Shown here in pieces: positions 27,525 through 37,171 of a stretch of DNA of 64,000 bases. Under the pieces are notes generated by a model. It had not been told where the DNA came from and did not search any database. It saw nothing but the letters and a program-made list of their open reading frames with translations. Numbering within the stretch: the stretch's first letter is position 1; every line of letters begins with the position of its first letter. The DNA is taken from NCBI GenBank assembly GCA_000972765.1, contig CP011265.1, positions 2,217,501 through 2,281,500 on the forward strand. The letters are read 5' to 3'. The translations under genes were made by a program, and so were the position numbers. This DNA comes from Verrucomicrobia bacterium IMCC26134 (GTDB taxonomy: Bacteria > Verrucomicrobiota > Verrucomicrobiia > Opitutales > Opitutaceae).

Positions 27525-29075
27525 ATGACTATGCCACCCCGTTTCTTGCTGCTTCTCACCCTCGGGTTCATCTCCCTTCTCCCGCGCGCCGCCTACGCCG
27601 CCGGTTCTCTGATGATCGCCCCGCAAAGCCTGCGCTCCGACGAAGCCACCCTCATCTGGGACAAAGCCGCGCCCGCCAGCGCCGGCCTGACCTACGAGGT
27701 CCTGCGCGACGGAAAACTCGTCGGCACCACCCTGAAGACTCACTTCACCGCCAAGGGTCTCGCTCCCGACCATCGTTACGTTTTCAAGGTCGTCGCTCGT
27801 CCCGCCGCCGGCGGCCAAACCGTTCCCGCACCCGGCAAACTCTCCGTGCACACCCGTGCGAAGGAGCCCGTCGTCTCCGTCCTCGATCACGGCGCCGTCG
27901 GCGACGGCAGCACCCTCAACACCCACTCCATCCAAGCCGCCATCGACGCCTGCCCACTCGGCGGCGTGGTCCTTATACCCGAGGGCGTTTTCCTCACCGG
28001 CGCGCTCACCCTCAAAAGCGACATGACGCTCCTCATCGCCAAGGGCGGCGTGCTCAAGGGCAGCAGCGACCCCAAGGACTACCTTCCGTTTAACCGCAAT
28101 CGATTCGAGGGCTGGGAAATGGACACCTACGCCAGCCTGCTCAACGCCGGGACCCTCGACCGTGCCGGCCCCGCCAACATCCGGAACCTCAGCATCCGAG
28201 GCGAGGGCACCCTCTCGGGCGGCGGCAGAAAACTCTCCGACGCCACCATCGCCCTCTACCCCAAGAAGGTCGACGGCCTGCGCGCCCGCGGCCGCCTCGT
28301 GCTTCTGATGAATGCCGAGAACGTCGAGATCTCCGGCCTCACCATCGAGGAGTCCCAGTGCTGGACGCTCCACTACATCTACTCGGAAAACATCAGCCTC
28401 CACGGCCTCACCATCCGCAGCCGCGTGCACAACGGCGACGGCATCGACCCCGACTCCTCAAAAAACTCCTATATCTTCAACAGCTCCTTCGACACCGGCG
28501 ACGACTGCATCGCCATCAAGTCCGGCAAAAACCCCGAGGGCAATGCCGTCAACCGCCCCACCGAAAACGTGCGCGTTTTCGACTGCCGTTTCGATGCCGG
28601 CCACGGCATTTCCATCGGCAGCGAGATGTCTGGCGGCGTCCGCGGCGTCCTCGTCGAGGACTGTGTTGCCGGACCGCTTATCAACGGTTTCCAAATCAAG
28701 GCCACCGAGGAACGCGGCGGCTTTGTCGAGGACGTGACCGTGCGCGACTGCAGCCTGCGGCAGATCACCGTCTACACCAAGCTCGCCTACAACAACGACG
28801 GCCAGGCCGCGCCCACCCCGCCCTATTTCCGCAACTTCCGCTTCGAGAACATCGATCTCACCCAGGCCGACCCCAAGAAGCCAGTCATCATCGTCAACGG
28901 ATTCCAGGCCGAAGGCCACGAGACCAGCCATGTCTCCTTCGAAAACATCCGCCTGCCCGCCGGCGCGACGGTGCAGGTCGATCGCTCCGACGACGTGCAG
29001 TTTGCCCATGTCACCACTCCGGACGGCAGCCCGCCAACCTACAAGATCACCCGCTCCAGCAAGGTCTCGCACTGA
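27525..29075 (+). CDS. secreted GH28 polygalacturonase-like enzyme with N-terminal Fn3-like domain
   Basis: A 516-residue protein. Residues 1-25 are a signal peptide (LLLLTLGFISLLPRAAYA). Residues about 30-110 look like a fibronectin III-type domain (LRSDEATLIWDKA, YEVLRDGKLVG). Residues about 118-516 are a right-handed beta-helix of GH28, with NGDGIDPDSS, DTGDDCIAIKSG (the Asp-Asp pair) and GHGISIGSE (His). These match the catalytic Asp/Asp-Asp/His motifs of polygalacturonases. The last RIK-type motif reads FQIKAT. It would release galacturonate from pectin, probably exo-acting. It lies 18 bp after GH115 and 30 bp before the fusion gene, so one operon is likely. Confidence 0.88.
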   Translation: MTMPPRFLLLLTLGFISLLPRAAYAAGSLMIAPQSLRSDEATLIWDKAAPASAGLTYEVLRDGKLVGTTLKTHFTAKGLAPDHRYVFKVVARPAAGGQTVPAPGKLSVHTRAKEPVVSVLDHGAVGDGSTLNTHSIQAAIDACPLGGVVLIPEGVFLTGALTLKSDMTLLIAKGGVLKGSSDPKDYLPFNRNRFEGWEMDTYASLLNAGTLDRAGPANIRNLSIRGEGTLSGGGRKLSDATIALYPKKVDGLRARGRLVLLMNAENVEISGLTIEESQCWTLHYIYSENISLHGLTIRSRVHNGDGIDPDSSKNSYIFNSSFDTGDDCIAIKSGKNPEGNAVNRPTENVRVFDCRFDAGHGISIGSEMSGGVRGVLVEDCVAGPLINGFQIKATEERGGFVEDVTVRDCSLRQITVYTKLAYNNDGQAAPTPPYFRNFRFENIDLTQADPKKPVIIVNGFQAEGHETSHVSFENIRLPAGATVQVDRSDDVQFAHVTTPDGSPPTYKITRSSKVSH

Positions 29076-29105
29076 TCGTCCGCCTCTCTTGCCCCACCAA
29101 ACCCC

Positions 29106-32100
29106 ATGCCCCTGAAACGTCTGGTTTCTGCAGTCCTCGTTCTCGTCTTCGCCGCATCCACGGCGCTTGCCGCTCCGCCCGATGCGCCGTCCAGGTTGCG
29201 TGTTAACGACATCGACGCTCCCGTCGGCACTCCCGCCGGCGTTTACTTCGGGTGGCAGGTCAACGACCCCGATCCCGGCGAAAGCCAATCCGCCTGCCAG
29301 ATCCTCGTCTCCTCATCCGAATCCAAACTCGCCGACGGCGACGGCGATGTCTGGGACAGCGGAGAAATCGACTCCCGCCTGCAAAACCACGTCCGCTTCG
29401 CCGGCCACGCCCTCTCCGCCGACCGTCGTTATCTCTGGAAAGTCCGCACTTGGGATAAAGACGGCGCGCCCGGCCCCTACTCCGCTCCGTCCTCGTTCAC
29501 CGTCGGCCTGCTCGCCAACGAAAATTGGGCCGGCGCGTCCTGGATCCGGCGCGACTCCACCGATAAGGACGACTACACCTGCTACCGTAAAAAACTCTCC
29601 CTGACCGCCAAGCCCGTCGCGCGCGCCACCGTCTATGTCTCGGGCACTCACCACTACGCCCTCCACCTCAACGGCCAGCTCGTCGGCAAGGGCCAGGCCT
29701 ATCAGTATCCCCAATACCAATACTACCGCGCCTACGATATCACCTCCCTGCTGACCGCCGGCGCCGACAACCAGTTCGCCCTTTTCAACCACTGGTTCGG
29801 CGGCGGCCAGGGCCGCCCCGCCGGCGAGCGCGGCATCATTCTAAAGGCCGTCATCCACTACACCGACGGCACCAAAACCGAGCTCGGCACCGACTCCACC
29901 TGGCTCCAGTCCCGCGCCAACGCCTGGGTGTTGACCGACCTCGCCGATCGCAATCGCGGCGAGGGTGTCGGCTACGTCGAGTGTATCGACGCCCGCGAAC
30001 TCCGCCCTGCTTGGACCACTCTCGCCTTTGACGACTCCTCTTGGTCGCCCGCCACCGCCTACGGCTCCACCGCCAGTGTCTCCGGCACCCTCACACCCGA
30101 TCTCACCCGCATCGAGGAAACCGTTATCGCCCCCGCTTCCATCACGCTTAAGAGCGACGGCAAATACGTCATCGACCTCGGCAAGGTTTACGCCGGCATG
30201 CCGCGCATTCGCTTCTCCGGCGGCACTGCCGGCACCACCGTCACGCTGCGCGGCGGCTACGGTCTCGATTCCTCCGGCGAAATACCCGCCGGCACCAAGG
30301 CCCAATCCACCCTCATGGAATACCGCGCGATTCTCAATGGCGGCTCCTTCACCTTCGAACCCGTCGAGTATCTCGGCATGCGCTACGTCCAGATAGACAA
30401 CGCGCCCATGCCGCTCACCGCCGACAACTTTTCCTTTGTCGTGCGCCACACGTCGCTCGACGACAACGCCTCCGCCTTCGAGTCCTCCGACGCCACCCTC
30501 AACGCCGTGTGGGCGCTCATGAAGCACTCGCTTTCGGTCTGCGCCCAGGAGGAGTTCGTCGATACCCCTACCCGCGAAAAAGGCGGTTTCCTCGGCGACT
30601 CCGTCCTGCAAAGCACCGTCGCCATGCCCGTCCTCGGCGAGCGCGCCCTCACCCAGCGCACGCTCCAGGAGTTCCTCCGCTCGATGGACCAACACTGGTC
30701 CAAACCCGACGACCGGGGCCGCATGAACGCCGTTTACCCCAACAACGACGGCGCGCGCGACATCCCCGACTTCACCCAGGCATTCCTGCCGTGGGCCTGG
30801 GCTTACTACACGGAGACCGGCGACCGCACCTTCCTGGCCAAATACTATTTCCATCTCAAATCCATCGCCGACTACGTCGCACGCCACACCGATGCCACCA
30901 CCGGCCTCGTCACCAAACTCACCGGCGGCAAGGGCCCCTACCAATACGGCATCGTCGATTGGCCCGCGTCCATGCGCTACGGCTACGACATGGCCACCGA
31001 CGCCCGCACCGTCATCAACGGCTGGGCCTACGCCGACTTCTCCATTCTCTCGCAGATCGCCGCCGAGATGCGCGACCACACCGACCGCGACGCCTACCAA
31101 GCCAAGGCCCTCGCCCTCGCTGATGCCATCAACAGCAAACTCCGCAACTCCGGAGGCCTTTATATCGACGGCCTTCGCGCCGACGGCACGCCCAGCCCCC
31201 ACGTCTCGCAACACGCCAACCTGTTTCCCCTCGCCCTCGGGATCGTGCCCGAGGAAAGCCGCGCCGCCGTCACCGAGCGCGTCAAAGCCGATGGCATGCG
31301 TGTCGGCATGGTCACCGTGAACTGGCTTGTCCGCGCCCTCGGCGAATCCAAGCAAGGCCCGGCCCTGCTCTCGCTCTACACCGACGCCACCCGGCCCGGC
31401 TGGGCCCAGAGTCTTTCTCGCGGTGCCACCGCCACCTGGGAATCTTGGGACGCCGACACCACCGGCCAAAGCCTCTCCCACGCCTGGGGCGCCTCCGGCC
31501 TCGAAGGCTACTACCGCTACATCCTCGGTGTCCGCCCCCTCAAACCCCAATACGAAGAGGTCCTCATCCAGCCGCTCGATTTCACCAACAAGCTGAACTG
31601 GGCCAAGGGCAAGATCACCACCGATCGCGGCCCCATCGCCGTCCACTGGAAAAGCTCCGCCGGTTCCTACACCCTCCACGTCGATATCCCCGTCAACATC
31701 ACCGCCCGCATCGCCGTCCCTCGAGGCACTGGCGCTAACCCCGGCGTCACCCTCGATGGCGCGCCCGTCCCCTTCACCACCGATGGCGATACCCTCGTCA
31801 TCGCCGATGTAGGCTCTGGCAGACACACCCTCATCCGGCAAGACACCGCACCTGACGCTCCGGTTGTAGAGACTTCACCCGCCGTTTTACCGCAGACCAC
31901 CTTCGCCAACCTGCGCGCCGGAAAACCGCAGACCGTCGTCACCTACGGCACTAGTCTTACCGTCACCGGTGCCTGGCCAAAAGCCATGCACGACTACTTC
32001 GACCGCCACTTCCCAGGCCAGATCACCTTCGTGAACGCCGCGCAATCCGGCCAGCACTCCAACTGGGGCTTGGAAAACCTCCGCCAGCGCGTCCTCGATA

Positions 32101-33734
32101 AGCACCCCGACCTCGTCTTCCTCGAGTTCGCGGTCAACGACGCCGCCACCAAGCACGGCATCTCCCTCGAAAAGTGCCGCGCCAACCTCGACGCCATGGT
32201 CCACACCCTGCGCAAACAAAACCCCAGAATCGACATTGTCCTCCAGACGATGAATCCCGCCTGGGATTCGCCCGCCTCCGCCCCCAAGCGCTACGCCGGC
32301 GACCGTCCGAACCTCGCCGACTACTACGCCGTTTATCGCGACTACGCCCGCGCCAACCACCTCCCGCTCGTCGACCACTACCCCGTATGGGCGAGCCTCC
32401 TCCAAGCCGAGCCCGAACGCTTCCATGCGCTCGTCCCCGATGGAATCCACCCCGGCGAATCCGGCAGCCTCGCCATCACCTGGACCGCACTGCAAGCCGT
32501 GCTCGAGGACGCGCGCAAACCCGACGTCTCTATTCTGGACCACGGTGCCGTCGGCGATGGAAAAACCCTCAACACCCGCGCCCTTCAGGCCGCCATCGAC
32601 TCCGCCCACGCCTCCGGCGGCGGCACCGTCGTCGTTCCGTCCGGCGTCTTCGTCAGCGGCGCCTTGTTTTTAAAACCAGGCGTCAACCTGCGTCTCGAAA
32701 AAGACGCCGTGCTCCGCGCCTCCACCGATGTCGCCGCGCACTTCCCGCCCCGCCGCACCCGCATCGAGGGCCATTTCGAGGACAACTTCACCCCCGCCTT
32801 CATCAATGCCGACCACTGCGACGGCCTGCGCATCATCGGCGGGGGCACCCTCGATGGCGACGGCCGCCCGCTCTGGGATGCGTTCTGGAAACTTCGCCGC
32901 GCCTCGGAAGATCCGAAAGGGTTCAGTAACCTCACCATCCCCCGCGCCCGCCTCGCCCTCATCGAAAACTCCAGCGATGTCGTCATCGATGGCGTAACCT
33001 TTAAGGACTCCCAATTCTGGAACCTCCACCTCTACCGCTGCCGCGATGTCCTGGTGCAAAACACCCGCTTCGTCGTGCCGGATGACTACAAGCAGGCCCC
33101 CAGCTCCGACGCCATCGACGTCGACAGCTCCCAGGGCGTCACCATACGCGCTTGCTTCTTCTCCGTCACCGACGACTGCATCGCCCTCAAGGGCTCAAAG
33201 GGGCCCTTCGCGCTCGACGACCAAGACAGCCCGCCCGTCGAGCGTGTGCGCATCAGCGATTGCGTCTTCAAACGCGGTCACGCCGCTCTCACCCTCGGCA
33301 GCGAAGCGACCGTAGTCCGTGACGTTGTTCTCGAAAACTCCCGGGTCCTCAACGCCATGCCTGTGCTCAACCTCAAGCTCCGCACCGATACCCCCCAGCA
33401 CTATGAAAACATCCACCTGCGCGACCTCGCGCTAGATAGTTCGGGCGGCTCCCTCATCTCCGCCCGCCCTTGGACTCAATACGCCGACCTTCAGGGCCAG
33501 ACACCTCCACGCTCGGTCGTGCACGACATCACGCTCTCCCGCATCCGCGGCCGTTTCGGTTCCCTCGGCGACATTCAGGGCATTCGCGGCCAGACCGACA
33601 TCAGCGCCATCACCTTCAATGACATCGACCTGAAACTCAAAAGCGAGCGGCTCAAGACCCGCGAGGTGCGCGATCTCAACTTCAACAACGTCATCCTCAA
33701 CGGCAGTCTCCTCCCCTCTGGCCCCACGAACTGA
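29106..33734 (+). CDS. trimodular GH78 alpha-L-rhamnosidase - SGNH esterase - GH28 hydrolase
   Basis: A 1542-residue secreted protein with a signal peptide ending near residue 22. Residues about 25-915 are a bacterial GH78 alpha-L-rhamnosidase: N-terminal beta domains, (alpha/alpha)6 barrel and C-terminal beta domain. The probable acid is Glu491 in TREKGGFLGD and the base Glu779 in ATWESWDAD. Residues about 925-1135 are an SGNH/GDSL esterase with Ser950 (TYGTSLT), the VND motif and Asp1112/His1115 (DGIHPGE). Residues about 1138-1542 are a second GH28 beta-helix with Asp1338, Asp1356-Asp1357 (VTDDCIALK) and His1392 (RGHAALTLGSE). All three sites appear intact, with little linker between modules. 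The set suits de-rhamnosylation, deacetylation and backbone cutting of rhamnogalacturonan (inference). Confidence 0.88.
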   Translation: MPLKRLVSAVLVLVFAASTALAAPPDAPSRLRVNDIDAPVGTPAGVYFGWQVNDPDPGESQSACQILVSSSESKLADGDGDVWDSGEIDSRLQNHVRFAGHALSADRRYLWKVRTWDKDGAPGPYSAPSSFTVGLLANENWAGASWIRRDSTDKDDYTCYRKKLSLTAKPVARATVYVSGTHHYALHLNGQLVGKGQAYQYPQYQYYRAYDITSLLTAGADNQFALFNHWFGGGQGRPAGERGIILKAVIHYTDGTKTELGTDSTWLQSRANAWVLTDLADRNRGEGVGYVECIDARELRPAWTTLAFDDSSWSPATAYGSTASVSGTLTPDLTRIEETVIAPASITLKSDGKYVIDLGKVYAGMPRIRFSGGTAGTTVTLRGGYGLDSSGEIPAGTKAQSTLMEYRAILNGGSFTFEPVEYLGMRYVQIDNAPMPLTADNFSFVVRHTSLDDNASAFESSDATLNAVWALMKHSLSVCAQEEFVDTPTREKGGFLGDSVLQSTVAMPVLGERALTQRTLQEFLRSMDQHWSKPDDRGRMNAVYPNNDGARDIPDFTQAFLPWAWAYYTETGDRTFLAKYYFHLKSIADYVARHTDATTGLVTKLTGGKGPYQYGIVDWPASMRYGYDMATDARTVINGWAYADFSILSQIAAEMRDHTDRDAYQAKALALADAINSKLRNSGGLYIDGLRADGTPSPHVSQHANLFPLALGIVPEESRAAVTERVKADGMRVGMVTVNWLVRALGESKQGPALLSLYTDATRPGWAQSLSRGATATWESWDADTTGQSLSHAWGASGLEGYYRYILGVRPLKPQYEEVLIQPLDFTNKLNWAKGKITTDRGPIAVHWKSSAGSYTLHVDIPVNITARIAVPRGTGANPGVTLDGAPVPFTTDGDTLVIADVGSGRHTLIRQDTAPDAPVVETSPAVLPQTTFANLRAGKPQTVVTYGTSLTVTGAWPKAMHDYFDRHFPGQITFVNAAQSGQHSNWGLENLRQRVLDKHPDLVFLEFAVNDAATKHGISLEKCRANLDAMVHTLRKQNPRIDIVLQTMNPAWDSPASAPKRYAGDRPNLADYYAVYRDYARANHLPLVDHYPVWASLLQAEPERFHALVPDGIHPGESGSLAITWTALQAVLEDARKPDVSILDHGAVGDGKTLNTRALQAAIDSAHASGGGTVVVPSGVFVSGALFLKPGVNLRLEKDAVLRASTDVAAHFPPRRTRIEGHFEDNFTPAFINADHCDGLRIIGGGTLDGDGRPLWDAFWKLRRASEDPKGFSNLTIPRARLALIENSSDVVIDGVTFKDSQFWNLHLYRCRDVLVQNTRFVVPDDYKQAPSSDAIDVDSSQGVTIRACFFSVTDDCIALKGSKGPFALDDQDSPPVERVRISDCVFKRGHAALTLGSEATVVRDVVLENSRVLNAMPVLNLKLRTDTPQHYENIHLRDLALDSSGGSLISARPWTQYADLQGQTPPRSVVHDITLSRIRGRFGSLGDIQGIRGQTDISAITFNDIDLKLKSERLKTREVRDLNFNNVILNGSLLPSGPTN

Positions 33735-33866
33735 TCCCCCGCACGCGCACGCGGATTCCAGCTGCGTGCCTCTTGTTTGGCGACTACCGCGCCCGCCGGA
33801 CTCGCTCTCAAAAAAAGTCCTAAGCCTAAACTCGCCTTTCGACGCCAAGACCTCCACCTCCATTCC

Positions 33867-34694
33867 ATGTCCTCCCCGCTCTTCAAACTATCCGGAAAAG
33901 TTATCGTTATCACCGGCGCCACCGGCACCCTCACCGGTTCCGCAGCCGACTATCTCGCCGCCCAGGGCGCCCGCGTCGTTTACCTCGGCCGCACCCAGTC
34001 CAAACTCGACGACGCCCTCGCCAAGGTCCGCGCCGCCCATCCCGCCGCCGAGGTCCTCGGCCTCGCCGCCGATGTCAACGACCGTCCCGCCCTCGAGCGT
34101 GCCCGCGACGAGGTCCTCGCCAAGTGGGGCCGCATCGACGCCCTCGTGAACGGTGCCGGCGGCAACCAGCCCGGCGCCACCATCACACCCGACAAGACCT
34201 TCGCCGACCTCGATTTCAACGCCTTCCAGCAGGTCGTGGACCTCAACCTCCACGGCACCGTCCTCCCCACCCTCGTGTTCGCCCCCGCCCTGCTCGCCGC
34301 CGGCGGCTCCGCCAGCGTGGTCAATTTCTCCTCCGCCTCCGCCACCCGCGCCATCACCCGCGTCGTCGGCTACTCCGCCGCCAAGGCCGCGGTGGAAAAC
34401 TTCACCCGCTGGCTGGCCGTCGACCTCGGCCGCCGCACCCAGGGCGGCGTGCGCGTGAACTCCCTCGTCCCCGGCTTCTTCCTCGGCGAGCAAAACCGCC
34501 GCCTCCTCACCAATGAGGACGGCACCCTCACCGCGCGCGGCGACACCATCTGCCGCCAGACGCCTTTTGGACGCTTTGGCCAGGCCGAGGAACTCCACGG
34601 CGCGATTCATTTTCTCCTCTCCGACGCATCCAAGTTCGTGACCGGCACCACCGTCGTCGTCGACGGCGGCTTCGGCGCCTTCTCCGGCGTCTGA
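33867..34694 (+). CDS. uxuB: SDR-type D-mannonate oxidoreductase/fructuronate reductase
   Basis: This 275-residue SDR matches the short UxuB type found next to uxuA in Bacillus (YjmF-like), not the long E. coli UxuB. Seen: the cofactor loop VITGATGTLTG, the family-specific NGAGGNQPGAT, catalytic Ser (NFSSASA) and Tyr-Lys (GYSAAKAAVE), and a C-terminal TGTTVVVDGGF. It would reduce D-fructuronate to D-mannonate. The start MSSPLFKLSGK at 33867 is chosen over an upstream in-frame ATG at 33777, which adds an unconserved basic stretch. It is followed by uxuA after 130 bp. Confidence 0.78.
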   Translation: MSSPLFKLSGKVIVITGATGTLTGSAADYLAAQGARVVYLGRTQSKLDDALAKVRAAHPAAEVLGLAADVNDRPALERARDEVLAKWGRIDALVNGAGGNQPGATITPDKTFADLDFNAFQQVVDLNLHGTVLPTLVFAPALLAAGGSASVVNFSSASATRAITRVVGYSAAKAAVENFTRWLAVDLGRRTQGGVRVNSLVPGFFLGEQNRRLLTNEDGTLTARGDTICRQTPFGRFGQAEELHGAIHFLLSDASKFVTGTTVVVDGGFGAFSGV

Positions 34695-34824
34695 GTCGCA
34701 CTCAGGACGTTCTGACCGTAAGGGCGCACCTCGCGTGCGCCCGCTGCGACCAGGCCCTCCTGCTTATCACCGGCAGGCATTTCACGCGGGAGAAAATGCC
34801 TCCGACCCGGCCTCACATCCAGCC

Positions 34825-36063
34825 ATGCCTTCTCGCTCCGCCCCCCTCCTCCTCGAAGAATGCTTCCGCTGGTTCGGCCCCGCCGATCCGGTTCCGCTGA
34901 GCTACATCCGCCACGCGGGCGCCACGGCCGTCTTCACCTCTCTGCACCAGATCCCCTACGGTGAGGCCTGGCCGCTTGAGGCCATCCGCGAGCGCAAGGC
35001 CCAGCTCACCGCCGCCGGCCTGCGCTGGACCGCCGTCGAGTCCGTCCCCGTTCACGAGGACATCAAGACCGGCTCCGGCGACCTCAAGACCCTCCTCGCC
35101 AACTACGCCCAAACCCTTCGTCACCTCGCCACCGAGGGCGTGCACACCGTCGTCTACAACTTCATGCCCGTGCTCGACTGGGTCCGCACCGACATGCGCC
35201 ACGTCTTGCCCGACGGCACGGAGTGCCTTCTCTTTGACCCCGTCAAATTCGCCGCCTTCGAGCTCCACGCCCTCCAGCGGCCCGGCGCCGAAGCCGACTT
35301 CACCCCCGATCAAATCGAGGCCGCCGGTCGCTGGTGGGCCGGCCTCGACGACGAGGCCCGCGACTCCTTCATCAAAACCATCATCGACGTCTTTCCGGGC
35401 GTGAAATGGGGACTCACCCTCGACGATATCCGTGCCCGCCTCGCCGCCTACGCCCGCATCGGCCGCGCCGAGCTCACTGCCAACCTCGCCCGTTTTCTGC
35501 AACACGTCGTCCCCGTCGCCGCCGAGGTCGGCATTCGCCTCGCCATCCACCCCGACGACCCTCCTTTCTCCGTGCTCGGCCTGCCGCGCATCGTCTCCAC
35601 TGCGGACGACGTCGCCGCGCTCTTCGTCCTCGCCGACCACGAAGCCAACGGCCTCTGCCTCTGCTCCGGCTCCTTCGGCGCCCGCCCCGACAACGATATC
35701 CCAGCCCTGGCCCGCCGCTTCGCCCCTCGCATCCACGCCGTCCACCTTCGCGCCACCAAACGCGAACCCTCCGGCGTCTTCTACGAGGCCGACCACCTCG
35801 GCGGCGACGTGGACATGCCCGCCGTCCTCCGCGTCCTGCTCGACGAGCAGGACCGCCGTCGCTCCGCCGGACGCCCCGACTGGCAACTCCCGCTCCGCCC
35901 CGACCATGGCCACACCATGATGCAGGACCTCACCAACTACATCCCCCTCACCCCCGGCTACTCCGCCATCGGCCGCATGCGCGGCCTCGCCGAGCTCCGC
36001 GGCGTTATGCACGGGCTCCGGTCCGACAAAACCCATGCTGGCGTCGGCCTTTCTGCTCCGTAA
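34825..36063 (+). CDS. uxuA: mannonate dehydratase
   Basis: A 412-residue TIM-barrel enzyme that dehydrates D-mannonate to 2-keto-3-deoxygluconate. Seen: RHAGATAVFTSLHQIPYGEA near the N-terminus, ESVPVHEDIKTG, AIHPDDPPFSVLGLPR, LCSGSFGARPDNDI, VHLRATKRE and RPDHGHTMM, with the His/Cys metal ligands expected of UxuA. The ATG at 34825 follows a GTG at 34735 that would add unconserved residues. With the SDR-type UxuB it forms the glucuronate branch fed by GH115. Kinase and aldolase for KDG are not in the window. Confidence 0.92.
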   Translation: MPSRSAPLLLEECFRWFGPADPVPLSYIRHAGATAVFTSLHQIPYGEAWPLEAIRERKAQLTAAGLRWTAVESVPVHEDIKTGSGDLKTLLANYAQTLRHLATEGVHTVVYNFMPVLDWVRTDMRHVLPDGTECLLFDPVKFAAFELHALQRPGAEADFTPDQIEAAGRWWAGLDDEARDSFIKTIIDVFPGVKWGLTLDDIRARLAAYARIGRAELTANLARFLQHVVPVAAEVGIRLAIHPDDPPFSVLGLPRIVSTADDVAALFVLADHEANGLCLCSGSFGARPDNDIPALARRFAPRIHAVHLRATKREPSGVFYEADHLGGDVDMPAVLRVLLDEQDRRRSAGRPDWQLPLRPDHGHTMMQDLTNYIPLTPGYSAIGRMRGLAELRGVMHGLRSDKTHAGVGLSAP

Positions 36064-36124
36064 CAATTCGGTTACGATCAAGATGGCTTCTAGTCATCCG
36101 CCCGCTCGCTGCTAGACAGCCCTC

Positions 36125-36967
36125 ATGATGGAAAAACGCACACTCAAAGTCCGCACCGTCATTATCTCTGACGTCCACCTCGGCACCCACGACTGCAAGG
36201 CGGCGGAGGTGAATCATTTTCTGAAATACACGCGGTGCGAAAAACTCATCCTCAACGGCGACATCATCGACGGCTGGCGGCTCAAACAGGCCTCCTACTG
36301 GCCCAAAGCCCATACGCGTTTCATCCGCCTCGTCCTCAAAAAACTCGAGAAGCGCAACACCGAGGTCATCTACCTGCGCGGCAACCACGACGACGTGCTG
36401 AGCAAGTTCCTGCCCATGGCTTTCGAGAACCTGCATCTCGTCGAGGACCACGTCCACGAGTCCGCGAGCGGCAAACGCTACCTCGTCCTGCACGGCGATG
36501 TGTTTGATACCATCACCAAAAACTTCGTCTTCCTCGCTTATCTGGGCGACTGGGGCTACCGCGCACTCATGCGGCTGAACCGGCTCTACAACCGCTGGCG
36601 CAGCTGGCGCGGCAAGGAATACTACTCGCTCTCCAAAGCGGTGAAGGCGCGCGTCAAACGCGCCGTCAGCCACGTCTCGCATTTCGAGGAGCACATCGCC
36701 GAGCTGGCCAAGAGTCGGGGCTGCACCGGTGTCATGTGCGGCCACATCCACACCGCCGCCGACCGCATGATGGGCGACGTGCATTACCTTAACAGCGGGG
36801 ACTGGGTGGAATCGTTGACTGCCATCGTGGAGCACTACGACGGCCGCTTTGAGTTGATCGATTTCGCGGGCTTCCGTCGCGAGTATCCGATGGACGACGA
36901 GAACACCGACGCGGCCGAGACGCTGGAACCCGTTGAACCCTCGCCGCCGGTCAATCTAACCGCCTGA
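36125..36967 (+). CDS. LpxH-like UDP-2,3-diacylglucosamine diphosphatase/metallophosphoesterase
   Basis: A 280-residue calcineurin-like phosphoesterase with all metal motifs: SDVHLGTHD, LNGDIIDGW, LRGNHDDVL, LVLHGDVFD and MCGHIHTA. The insert with YRALMRLNRLYNRWRSWRG forms a basic helical cap, as in LpxH/LpxG-like enzymes of lipid A synthesis. Many such proteins are annotated as UDP-2,3-diacylglucosamine diphosphatase; other nucleotide substrates are possible. The ATG at 36128 is an equally good start. A terminator candidate follows at 37073-37098. Confidence 0.78.
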   Translation: MMEKRTLKVRTVIISDVHLGTHDCKAAEVNHFLKYTRCEKLILNGDIIDGWRLKQASYWPKAHTRFIRLVLKKLEKRNTEVIYLRGNHDDVLSKFLPMAFENLHLVEDHVHESASGKRYLVLHGDVFDTITKNFVFLAYLGDWGYRALMRLNRLYNRWRSWRGKEYYSLSKAVKARVKRAVSHVSHFEEHIAELAKSRGCTGVMCGHIHTAADRMMGDVHYLNSGDWVESLTAIVEHYDGRFELIDFAGFRREYPMDDENTDAAETLEPVEPSPPVNLTA

Positions 36968-37072
36968 ACGGCGAACCCGCCAGATATACCGTGCGCAGAG
37001 GCGCAACCCGGTGGTCATGCGTTCAGGCCGGGCCTTTATCACAAAGCAAAGCGCCCTCTGCCGCCACGGCTC

Positions 37073-37098
37073 GGTCTCTATTTTTTGAGACCTTTTTT
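37073..37098 (+). terminator. rho-independent terminator candidate after the LpxH-like gene
   Basis: GGTCTC (37073-37078) pairs with GAGACC (37087-37092) across an 8-nt loop, followed directly by six T residues. It is about 105 bp after the plus-strand stop. Confidence 0.6.
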
Positions 37099-37171
37099 CT
37101 GACCGATTCAGCCCCACGGCGGACTCGAACTCACGTTCGAGCCTGCGATGAGGAACCAGCCTATGCCGCGC

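Noticed and set aside
29841-31841. 666-residue open frame antisense to the GH78 module
   Set aside because: Gly/Ala/Val/Glu-rich composition typical of a codon-bias shadow; the sense strand has an intact enzyme.
37111-37160. tRNA-like 3' half (GGACTCGAACTC pattern, minus strand)
   Set aside because: The T-loop-like bases are present but the T stem does not pair, and no D or anticodon arm could be built.
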